From positions 1 through 12,650 of the forward strand of contig JALUWH010000134.1 in the NCBI GenBank assembly GCA_027019685.1: 12,650 nucleotides of DNA, read 5' to 3'. Positions 7,287-12,650 of the stretch are shown here, piece by piece. This DNA is from Ghiorsea sp. GTDB taxonomy: Bacteria; Pseudomonadota; Zetaproteobacteria; Mariprofundales; Mariprofundaceae. How positions within the stretch are numbered: the stretch's first letter is position 1; each line of letters begins with the position of its first letter. A program made the position numbers and the translations under genes. The notes under the pieces are model-generated. The model ran no database searches. It had not been told where the DNA came from and saw only the letters and a list, made by a program, of their open reading frames with translations.

Positions 7287-9383
7287 TTAAGAAGTCTCTG
7301 CATCCATATGTCCAAGAGCATCCATCAGCTCCTGTTGAGCAGAACGAGGCTTGGCATCGGAATGTATACGCACATAACTACCATCAGCTCGCAAATTCCA
7401 AGTGCCTGTGTTGTCTGCTAAATAAGTACGCAACCCTTCTTTCATCACACGGTCGAACAAGGTTTTATCCAAGATTGGGAAACATGTTTCTACGCGATGC
7501 AATAAGTTACGGCTCATCCAATCTGCACTGGCGCAAAACAACTCTTCTTCGCCACCATTTAAAAAGTAATACACCCGATGATGCTCTAAAAAGCGACCTA
7601 AAATTGAACGTACACGAATATTTTCAGACACACCTTTGATGCCAGGACGCAAACAACAAATGCCGCGTACCATCAAATCAATTTTGACACCCGCTTGCGA
7701 AGCCCTGTACAACGCTTGAATCATTTCAGGTTCTTCCAAACCATTCATCTTGCCAATGATGCGCCCTTGCCCACCAGCTTGAACATGCTTTATTTCTCGC
7801 TCAATTCGCTCCAGCATGCCTTTATGCAGGGTGAACGGGGCATGAAGCAGTGTTTTCATGCGCTGCACGCGACCTGTGCCTGTAAGCTGTTGAAACATTT
7901 TATGCACATCTTCTGCAAGTTCAGGGTTGCATGAGAGTAACCCAAAATCAGTATAATACCTTGAAGTAATGCTGTGATAATTGCCTGTGCCAAGATGCAC
8001 ATAACGCCGCAAACGGCGGCCTTCGCGGCGTACAATCAACATCATTTTCCCGTGTGTTTTATAACCCACCACACCATAAATGACCTGCACACCTGCTGCA
8101 TGCAGCCTATCTGCCAAACCAATATTATCTGCTTCATTGAATCGCGCTCTAAGCTCAATAATGGCTACCACTTCTTTGCCATTGATTGCCGCTTTAACCA
8201 ACGCATTTACAATCGGTGAATCAGGTACAACGCGGTACATGGTTTGTTTAATCGCCAACACATCAGGATCATTAGCGGCCTGATTGAGTAAGTCCATCAC
8301 GGGCTCAAAGCTTTGAAATGGATGGTGTAGCAACACATCCGAGCGTTTGATTCTATCAAAAAGTGATGATGAGTCATCTTCACTAGTGGTGGATAAACAT
8401 TTGGGTAAGCCTGCAACAAAAGGTTTAAATTTTAAATCACTCTTATCCACCTCATCAGAAATCGCAGCCAATCGGTACAGGTTGACCAAACCATTCACCC
8501 GATACAAATCCTGCTCTTTTAAATTGAACTGATGCAACAAAAAGTCAGATTGCTCTTCTGGACAATGGATAGATACTTCAAGGCGAACAGCAGCACCATA
8601 CCGACTGTCCAGCAGCTCAGCAGCAATCATCTTTTTCAAATCTTCACTTTCTTCTTCGCGGCGGTAAAGCTCACTGTTTCGCGTCACCCGAAACTGATGA
8701 CATTGTGATACTTGCATGCCTGGAAACAAGTCACCCACATGAGCGTGCATAATCGATGAAAGCAACACAAACCCATGTGCACAACCCGCCACATCATCAG
8801 GCAAAGCAATCAAACGTGGTAACGAGCGCGGCGCTTGCACAATTGCCCGCTTCACATCACGCCCAAAAGCATCCCTACCTTCAAGGTTAACAATAAAGTT
8901 TAAAATTTTATTCACCAACTTGGGAAATGGGTAGGCAGGGTCTAGGGCGATGGGTGTGAGCACGGGCAACAGTTCTGCACGGAAAAAGCGACGAATCCAC
9001 TGTTGTTGCGCCTCTGTCCACTCATGCCTATGTAAAATCTTAATATCTTCATCACGCATAGCAGGGAAAATATCATTTTCTAGTAGTGCGTATTGCTTTT
9101 CTACCAGTGCTTCAACATCAATACGAATAGCTTTTAGTGTTTCTGATGTAGAAAGGCCATCAGGTGACACCGTGCTTAACCCCATTGCTACACGTTGCTT
9201 CAACATCGCAACACGCACTTCAAAAAACTCATCCAAGTTAGAACTACTAATACACAAGAAACGTAGGCGCTCCAAAAGCGGTATAGACTCATCACAAGCC
9301 AGCTCAAATACACGCTGGTTAAATGCCAACATACTCAAATTTCGATTCAAATAGAGTTCTGGTTTTTGTAAGTCTTGGCTCAT
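7287..9383 (-). CDS. ppk1: Polyphosphate kinase 1
   Basis: PPK1 reversibly transfers the ATP gamma-phosphate onto inorganic polyphosphate and is the main polyP synthase of many bacteria. The 698 residues (E. coli 688) show the N domain start YLNRNLSMLAFNQRV, the head domain, and two phospholipase-D-like catalytic domains. The autophosphorylated histidine is His444 in GYKTHGKM. The second catalytic histidine is His601 in FLEHHRVYYFLNGG. YVHLGTGNYH and SSNLDEFFEVR are also diagnostic, as is the C-terminal ADNTGTWNLRADGSYVR. The frame extends upstream to 9437, but ATG 9383 is chosen: it has AGGAG (9389-9393) five bases away and gives the usual N-terminus; the extra 18 residues show no family likeness. 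It is divergent from ppk2-ppx, and a Pho-box-like site lies 46 bases upstream. Complete and apparently active. Confidence 0.96.
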   Translation of the reverse strand: MSQDLQKPELYLNRNLSMLAFNQRVFELACDESIPLLERLRFLCISSSNLDEFFEVRVAMLKQRVAMGLSTVSPDGLSTSETLKAIRIDVEALVEKQYALLENDIFPAMRDEDIKILHRHEWTEAQQQWIRRFFRAELLPVLTPIALDPAYPFPKLVNKILNFIVNLEGRDAFGRDVKRAIVQAPRSLPRLIALPDDVAGCAHGFVLLSSIMHAHVGDLFPGMQVSQCHQFRVTRNSELYRREEESEDLKKMIAAELLDSRYGAAVRLEVSIHCPEEQSDFLLHQFNLKEQDLYRVNGLVNLYRLAAISDEVDKSDLKFKPFVAGLPKCLSTTSEDDSSSLFDRIKRSDVLLHHPFQSFEPVMDLLNQAANDPDVLAIKQTMYRVVPDSPIVNALVKAAINGKEVVAIIELRARFNEADNIGLADRLHAAGVQVIYGVVGYKTHGKMMLIVRREGRRLRRYVHLGTGNYHSITSRYYTDFGLLSCNPELAEDVHKMFQQLTGTGRVQRMKTLLHAPFTLHKGMLERIEREIKHVQAGGQGRIIGKMNGLEEPEMIQALYRASQAGVKIDLMVRGICCLRPGIKGVSENIRVRSILGRFLEHHRVYYFLNGGEEELFCASADWMSRNLLHRVETCFPILDKTLFDRVMKEGLRTYLADNTGTWNLRADGSYVRIHSDAKPRSAQQELMDALGHMDAETS

Positions 9384-9388
9384 TGCTT

Positions 9389-9393
9389 CTCCT
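9389..9393 (-). promoter_or_regulatory. Ribosome binding site of ppk1 (AGGAG)
   Basis: AGGAG on the minus strand, five bases before ATG 9383. It decides the start in favour of this ATG over the in-frame codons further upstream, whose leader shows no comparable site. A 7-base-pair hairpin (9397-9418) ends four bases before it. Confidence 0.8.
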
Positions 9394-9396
9394 AAA

Positions 9397-9418
9397 AGTG
9401 TATCAGCAACAATACACT
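9397..9418 (-). promoter_or_regulatory. Inverted repeat in the ppk1 leader
   Basis: Perfect 7-base arms AGTGTAT and ATACACT around an eight-base loop, read on the ppk1 strand. A TTTT and then the AGGAG ribosome site follow at once. If transcribed, the stem could modulate ribosome access. If transcription starts downstream of it, the repeat could instead be an operator overlapping a -10 (TATTGT at 9409-9414, 4/6 to consensus). The pairing is seen; the role is inferred. Confidence 0.4.
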
Positions 9419-9428
9419 GCATCACAAT

Positions 9429-9446
9429 ATGGCACAATCATGACAT
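9429..9446 (-). promoter_or_regulatory. Pho-box-like direct repeat upstream of ppk1
   Basis: On the ppk1 strand the DNA reads ATGTCAT-GATT-GTGCCAT. The E. coli PhoB site is two CTGTCAT units spaced by four AT-rich bases. The first unit here matches 6/7, the second 5/7, and the spacing is exact. A weak -10 (TATTGT) lies 14 bases downstream, a little farther than in typical Pho promoters. Phosphate-starvation control of ppk genes is known in other bacteria. No phoB or phoR is in the window, so this is a candidate only. Confidence 0.35.
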
Positions 9447-9621
9447 TGGGTTAACCATACAATCTCAATCTTTAGCATAAAAAATAATAGTTGCTATTTG
9501 CATCTAATTGCTGTATGTTGAGCACGAAAAGCTGGTGCGTCAGTCTATTTGTATTTTTCACGTGCAAAACTTGGCTCCATCGCACATCACCCCATCCTTT
9601 TCACCAAAAAATAAAGGCATG

Positions 9622-9646
9622 TAAGGAAACAACTTCTGTTCCCTTA
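9622..9646 (+). promoter_or_regulatory. Stem-loop in the ppk2 leader, attenuator-like
   Basis: Arms TAAGGAAACA and TGTTCCCTTA pair over 10 positions with one A-C mismatch around a five-base loop (ACTTC). T-rich DNA (ATATTTTATT, later CTATTTT) follows. This could form a weak intrinsic terminator or an attenuator 38 bases ahead of the ppk2 ATG. The stem has few GC pairs, so strength is doubtful. The structure is seen; the regulatory role is inferred. Confidence 0.4.
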
Positions 9647-9684
9647 ATATTTTATTGCCTATTTTAAAAAGGTGTTCGATAAAC

Positions 9685-10605
9685 ATGAGTAAAGAAAAAA
9701 AACACAATAAAGAAAAATTGCAAAAACTCTTGGATAGAATGAGTAACCCTAAAAAGGTTCTCAAATCGCCAAAAGTGATTTCAGGAAAAAAGCTACTTGC
9801 CTTAAGTCATGAAATGGGCACATATCCCTACCCTGAAAAAATGGGCTTGGAAGAGTATGAAGCAGAAAAACATTTGCTACAAATTGAACTGCTCAAGGTT
9901 CAAGCTTGGGTTAAAGAAACAGGGCAGCGTATTCTTGGTATTTTTGAAGGACGTGATGCAGCTGGTAAAGGCGGCACAATCAAACGCTTCAATGAGCACC
10001 TCAACCCTCGTGCAGCTCATGTTATTGCCTTGGAAAAACCCAATGATCGTGAGTTGGGTCAGTGGTACTATCAACGCTATATCAAACATTTACCCACCAA
10101 AGGTGAAATGGTTTTCCTTGACCGCTCTTGGTACAATCGCACTGGTGTAGAGCGTGTGATGGGCTTTTGTAGCGATGAGGAATATTTAGAATTTTTACGG
10201 CAGACACCACAACTGGAGCGTATGTTGGTTAACTCTGGACTTCACCTGTTTAAATACTGGTTCTCCGTCAGTCGTCACGAGCAACTTCGCCGCTTTCATG
10301 GGCGTACTCATGACCCACTCAAACAGTGGAAATTAAGCCCGATTGATATTCAGTCTTTGGATCGTTGGGAAGACTATACCAAAGCCAAACAAGCCATGTT
10401 TTTCTACACCAGCACGGCTGATGCGCCTTGGACTGTAGTGAAATCAGATGATAAAAAACGTGCACGCATCAATTGCATGCGCCATTATCTTCATAGCCTA
10501 GACTATCCAGGAAAAGACGAAACCGTGGCATGTGCGCCTGACCCTAAAATTGTTGGCAACGTCCATCGCAAGCTCGACTATTCTAATAAAAAACACGCAG
10601 AATAA
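9685..10605 (+). CDS. ppk2: Polyphosphate kinase 2 (polyP:nucleotide phosphotransferase)
   Basis: PPK2 uses polyP as phosphate donor to phosphorylate nucleotides (usually NDP to NTP in class I) and so returns polyP energy to the nucleotide pool. At 306 residues it is a single-domain form. Walker A is FEGRDAAGKGG (87-97), Walker B is VFLDRSWYNRTGVERVMGF (143-161), and the lid is SRHEQLRRFHGRTHDPLKQWKLSP (about 196-219). The Lys-rich N-terminal 35 residues precede the PPK2 fold. A TTG at 9655 is in frame, but ATG 9685 is better: it begins a typical Lys-rich PPK2 N-terminus and has AAAGG at 9668-9672, though the 12-base spacing is long. It is divergent from ppk1 and leads the ppk2-basic protein-ppx run. 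The class (I versus II/III) is judged by overall likeness, so ADP versus GDP preference is not settled. Confidence 0.93.
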   Translation: MSKEKKHNKEKLQKLLDRMSNPKKVLKSPKVISGKKLLALSHEMGTYPYPEKMGLEEYEAEKHLLQIELLKVQAWVKETGQRILGIFEGRDAAGKGGTIKRFNEHLNPRAAHVIALEKPNDRELGQWYYQRYIKHLPTKGEMVFLDRSWYNRTGVERVMGFCSDEEYLEFLRQTPQLERMLVNSGLHLFKYWFSVSRHEQLRRFHGRTHDPLKQWKLSPIDIQSLDRWEDYTKAKQAMFFYTSTADAPWTVVKSDDKKRARINCMRHYLHSLDYPGKDETVACAPDPKIVGNVHRKLDYSNKKHAE

Positions 10606-10616
10606 TTATTTTTCCT

Positions 10617-10642
10617 ATGCTCTGCTGAAATATGCAGAGCAT
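10617..10642 (+). promoter_or_regulatory. Perfect 9-bp stem-loop between ppk2 and the basic protein gene
   Basis: ATGCTCTGC and GCAGAGCAT pair perfectly around an eight-base loop. It lies 11 bases after the ppk2 stop and 28 bases before the next ATG. No T-run follows on the plus strand, so full termination is unlikely. It may shield the 3' end of ppk2 mRNA after cleavage or cause partial read-through, letting the small basic protein be made at a level different from PPK2 (inference). Confidence 0.55.
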
Positions 10643-10670
10643 TATTAAGTCAACCACATAGAGGTGATAC

Positions 10671-10961
10671 ATGAGCAAAAATAAACATGACAAAGAACTG
10701 CAAGAAGCGCTAAAAAAAGCCATCATAAAAGCAGATAAAGCCGCAGCAAAAGCTGCTAAGGCTGCTAAAAAAGCTAAAAAAGCTGCTAAAAAGGCCAAAC
10801 GCACTGAGCAGCGTGTAGATAAAACTGCAGACAAAGTCCACAAACAGCATCAATTGACCAAGCGTCATTTAAAGAAGTATGATACAGCCAAAGTAAAAAA
10901 AGCTGCTAAGAAAAAAGCTGTGCAAAAGAAAGTTCGTGCACAACAGACAGCTAGCACATAA
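10671..10961 (+). CDS. Lys/Ala-rich histone H1-like basic protein
   Basis: A 96-residue, strongly basic protein with about 30 Lys and 21 Ala and no Pro, Gly, Phe, Trp or Cys. Residues 9-43 form an uninterrupted run of AAK/KKA units (for example AAKAAKAAKKAKKAAKKAK), expected to be one long helix. A mixed segment with RTEQRVDKTADKVHKQHQ follows, then a second basic stretch (KVKKAAKKKAVQKKVR). This resembles bacterial H1-like proteins (Hc1, AlgP C-terminus) in composition only. AlgP-type repeats contain Pro and these do not. Such polycations bind DNA and polyanions. Its place between ppk2 and ppx suggests a role with polyP granules, possibly linking them to the nucleoid (inference). The start is firm: GAGGTGAT at 10661-10668. 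Only 13 bases separate its stop from the ppx start. Confidence 0.85.
   Translation: MSKNKHDKELQEALKKAIIKADKAAAKAAKAAKKAKKAAKKAKRTEQRVDKTADKVHKQHQLTKRHLKKYDTAKVKKAAKKKAVQKKVRAQQTAST
10749..10795 (+). repeat. Low-complexity AAAGCTGCTAA-type repeats inside the basic protein gene
   Basis: Near-identical units of AAAGCTGCTAA and AAAAAGCT recur here and again around 10896-10919. They encode the KAAK units. The repeated codons (AAA, GCT) could allow slippage or recombination that changes the number of units. Confidence 0.6.
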
Positions 10962-10962
10962 C

Positions 10963-10967
10963 GAGGG
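10963..10967 (+). promoter_or_regulatory. Ribosome binding site of ppx (GAGGG), supports TTG start
   Basis: GAGGG lies seven bases before TTG 10975, between the stop of the basic protein gene and ppx. The next in-frame ATG (11014) falls inside the first phosphate-binding motif, so this site and the TTG set the start. Confidence 0.65.
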
Positions 10968-10974
10968 CTAACTT

Positions 10975-12501
10975 TTGAGCGTACATTTGGGAAAACACAT
11001 TGCAGCTGTAGATATGGGTACCAACTCATTCCACATGATTATCGCCAAAGCTGAAGCACATGGTGCATTCCACATTGTGGACAGAATGAAACATTGGGTT
11101 CGTTTGGGTGATGGTGTGAATGCCAGAGGTCGGCTGAGTGAAGAAGCCATTGGACGTATGCTTGAAAGCCTTAAGTTCTTCAAACAATTGGCAGAGAGTT
11201 ATGATGCAGAAATGCATTGTATTGCCACCTCTGCCATGCGTGATGCCCCCAATCGTCATGCGATTGCCAAGCGCATCCGTCAAGAGCTTGATTTGGTGGT
11301 TGAAATCGTCAATGGCGAAGAAGAAGCGCGGCTGGTATTTCAAGGTGTTCGCTCTGAAGGTTATATTCGTGATGAACCTGCTTACATTATTGATATTGGT
11401 GGTGGTAGCACAGAAGTGATTGTTGGCAACAAGCCTGATGGTGTACTCGCTGCCGAAAGCCTAGATATGGGTGCACGCCGCTATTCTCGACAGTTCTTTG
11501 CCGAAGGGAACTACACTGCCCTTCAAGTTAAAAAATGTCGTGCCGCAGCAGCAAGTAAAATTCAAGCTGTAGCATCCGAATACAAACCTTTTGAAGTCCA
11601 TGCCGTATATGGCACATCAGGAACCATTCGTAGCTTGGCAGAAGTCGTTGCCAGTTTTTATAAGCACGAAGATAGCACTCACTTAACCCTACGCGATTTA
11701 AAACAGGTTTTACCCAAACTCATTGATGCTGTAAAACAAGGTACTTTACCTTCAAGCATTGAACCTGAACGCCAAGCCACTTTGGTTGCAGGCTGCCTTA
11801 TTCTCAAAGAAGTTATGCGTGCCTTGCGTATTAAATCCTTACGCATTTGCCCTAGTGCGTTGCGTGAAGGTATTATTTTTGACCGTATTGCCAGCACAGG
11901 ACGTTTACCCTCTCGACCCATCAAAGCAGCCAGCAAAGCTATGGCTAAACGATTCAACCTCGACCGCACCCAAATCAAGCGAGTCACCCAAACGGCTGAA
12001 ATCATTTTTAAAGCATACACAACACCCTTGGACTTGAATGAAGAAGCTTATCGTTTGTTAATTGCTGCCTGCCAACTGCATGAAATCGGCTTAACCATGA
12101 GCCATAAAAAGATTCATTTGCATGGCAGCTATATTATTGGCAACTCTAACCTCACAGGTATTACACAACGTCAGCAACAAATGCTGGCTGCCATAGTTCG
12201 ATTCCATAGAAAAAACAGTCCAAGTAATAAACACCTCGTATTCAAAGGTATGCGTAGCAAAGATACACGGGTGACCATTGCTTTGGCTGCAATCCTACGC
12301 CTTGCCGCAGCCCTCAACCGCACCAAAAGTGGTGAAGCTGCTCAGCCTGAAATTATTGAGAAGAAAAACAAATGGCTTTGGTTATTTGATGCCCAATGGT
12401 TTGATGAGCATGATGTGTGTATTTGGAATGGTGAACAAGAAAAACGACCATTGATCAAACTCATTGGTAAACCTATACACTTGAACAAGAAAGATAACTA
12501 G
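10975..12501 (+). CDS. ppx: Exopolyphosphatase / pppGpp phosphatase (Ppx/GppA)
   Basis: Member of the actin-like ASKHA superfamily that removes terminal phosphates from polyP and, in some members, converts pppGpp to ppGpp. The 508 residues match E. coli Ppx (513) and GppA (494). Motifs are phosphate-1 AAVDMGTNSFHMIIA (10-24), NGEEEARL with the expected catalytic Glu (113-120), phosphate-2 IDIGGGSTEVIVG (139-151) and GTSGTIRSLAEV (213-224). SALREGIIFD leads into the C-terminal HD-like domain (from about 320), which has QLHEIGLTMSHKKIHLHGSYII. That domain indicates the long two-part form. Translation begins at TTG, supported by GAGGG at 10963-10967. It follows the basic protein gene by 13 bases and is probably cotranscribed with ppk2. 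Ppx versus GppA cannot be decided from sequence alone; context favours Ppx. Confidence 0.93.
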   Translation: MSVHLGKHIAAVDMGTNSFHMIIAKAEAHGAFHIVDRMKHWVRLGDGVNARGRLSEEAIGRMLESLKFFKQLAESYDAEMHCIATSAMRDAPNRHAIAKRIRQELDLVVEIVNGEEEARLVFQGVRSEGYIRDEPAYIIDIGGGSTEVIVGNKPDGVLAAESLDMGARRYSRQFFAEGNYTALQVKKCRAAAASKIQAVASEYKPFEVHAVYGTSGTIRSLAEVVASFYKHEDSTHLTLRDLKQVLPKLIDAVKQGTLPSSIEPERQATLVAGCLILKEVMRALRIKSLRICPSALREGIIFDRIASTGRLPSRPIKAASKAMAKRFNLDRTQIKRVTQTAEIIFKAYTTPLDLNEEAYRLLIAACQLHEIGLTMSHKKIHLHGSYIIGNSNLTGITQRQQQMLAAIVRFHRKNSPSNKHLVFKGMRSKDTRVTIALAAILRLAAALNRTKSGEAAQPEIIEKKNKWLWLFDAQWFDEHDVCIWNGEQEKRPLIKLIGKPIHLNKKDN

Positions 12502-12505
12502 CCCC

Positions 12506-12650
12506 ATGTCTAGCAATATAAATTTTATCAAAAAGCTCTTTTTCTTATCGGATAAGCGTAGATTTTCCTTATTTCTTCCCTTTTTTCTTATGCGAGCATC
12601 TTTAGAAGAATATGATGAGAACTGGAGTAAAATACGCATTCGTTTACCAC
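12506..12650 (+). CDS. Possible DUF4442 hotdog-fold protein, 5' part
   Basis: A frame opens at ATG 12506, four bases after the ppx stop, and runs out of the window after 48 residues. The visible part has a Lys/Phe-rich start, then FLPFFLMRASLEEYDENWSK and IRIRLP. The pattern of an aromatic/Pro segment, a short hydrophobic helix, a charged turn and a strand ending in RLP resembles the N-terminus of DUF4442 proteins, related to PaaI-like hotdog thioesterases. With so little visible the family call is tentative. No clear Shine-Dalgarno is present, so translation is probably coupled to ppx. It would be the fourth gene of the ppk2 run. Confidence 0.5.
   Translation, partial: MSSNINFIKKLFFLSDKRRFSLFLPFFLMRASLEEYDENWSKIRIRLP

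Larger units (their letters stand above)
9384..9684. other. Divergent ppk1-ppk2 intergenic region
   Basis: About 300 bases with no credible gene. It is AT-rich and should hold promoters for both directions. From left to right it contains the ppk1 ribosome site and hairpin, the Pho-box-like site, a possible ppk2 promoter (TTGCTA at 9491-9496, 17 bases, TATGTT at 9514-9519; each 4/6 to sigma-70 consensus), a small CACGTG-centred symmetry (9554-9569, TTTT/AAAA flanks) and the ppk2 leader hairpin (9622-9646). If the suggested promoter is right, ppk2 has a long leader of roughly 160 bases. Confidence 0.5.

Noticed and set aside
7262..7639. 125-residue plus-strand frame at the 3' end of ppk1
   Set aside because: It lies antisense to the conserved C-terminus of PPK1, its product resembles no known protein, and it starts inside the intergenic palindrome.
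9384..9437. 18-residue N-terminal extension of PPK1
   Set aside because: The extension lacks family likeness and covers the hairpin and part of the Pho-box-like site; ATG 9383 has AGGAG.
10583..10843. Minus-strand 86-residue frame rich in Ala, Leu and Phe, looking like a membrane protein
   Set aside because: It is the antisense reading of the Lys/Ala repeats (AAA/GCT become TTT/AGC). The plus-strand frame has a strong ribosome site and fits the operon.
1..12650. CRISPR array, tRNA or rRNA gene, transposase or phage gene
   Set aside because: No regularly spaced direct repeats, cloverleaf-like segments, rRNA-like stretches or transposase/integrase motifs were seen on either strand.

Overview
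The window is compact bacterial chromosome with moderate-to-low GC. It carries housekeeping genes of a Gram-negative type: RsmB, ExoIII, TldD, an EI24/CysZ-like membrane protein, Uup and a lipoprotein with a lipobox. A proteobacterium is most likely, but nothing here fixes the genus. There is no tRNA, rRNA, CRISPR array, phage gene or intact insertion sequence.

Left part (1-2411, + strand): the 3' end of rsmB, a GNAT acetyltransferase and the ExoIII gene xth are joined by two ATGA stop/start overlaps. A small lipoprotein gene with its own strong Shine-Dalgarno follows 33 bases later. Its 3' end overlaps by 10 bases the end of the oppositely oriented block 2402-4375, which holds tldD and an unrecognised two-helix membrane protein. 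Across a 58-base divergent gap lies an EI24-domain membrane protein, then uup on the + strand. Uup has a different palindromic intergenic element on each side (5194-5251 and 7248-7271). The two share an AATGAC-type end and look like dispersed REP/MITE-like repeats.

Right part (7287-12650): a full polyphosphate locus. ppk1 (- strand) makes polyP from ATP. About 300 bases of leader and promoter DNA separate it from a divergent + strand gene run: ppk2 (polyP-dependent nucleotide kinase), a 96-residue protein very rich in Lys and Ala (H1-like), ppx/gppA (exopolyphosphatase/pppGpp phosphatase) and the start of a possible DUF4442 hotdog-fold protein. Synthesis, use and breakdown of polyP are thus packed together with a small polycation, which I infer may bind polyP granules and/or DNA.

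The intergenic DNA of this locus holds a Pho-box-like pair of direct repeats upstream of ppk1 and three stem-loops: in the ppk1 leader, in the ppk2 leader, and between ppk2 and the basic protein gene. These suggest phosphate-linked and post-transcriptional control. The basic protein inside the ppk2-ppx run is the best candidate for undescribed biology here.
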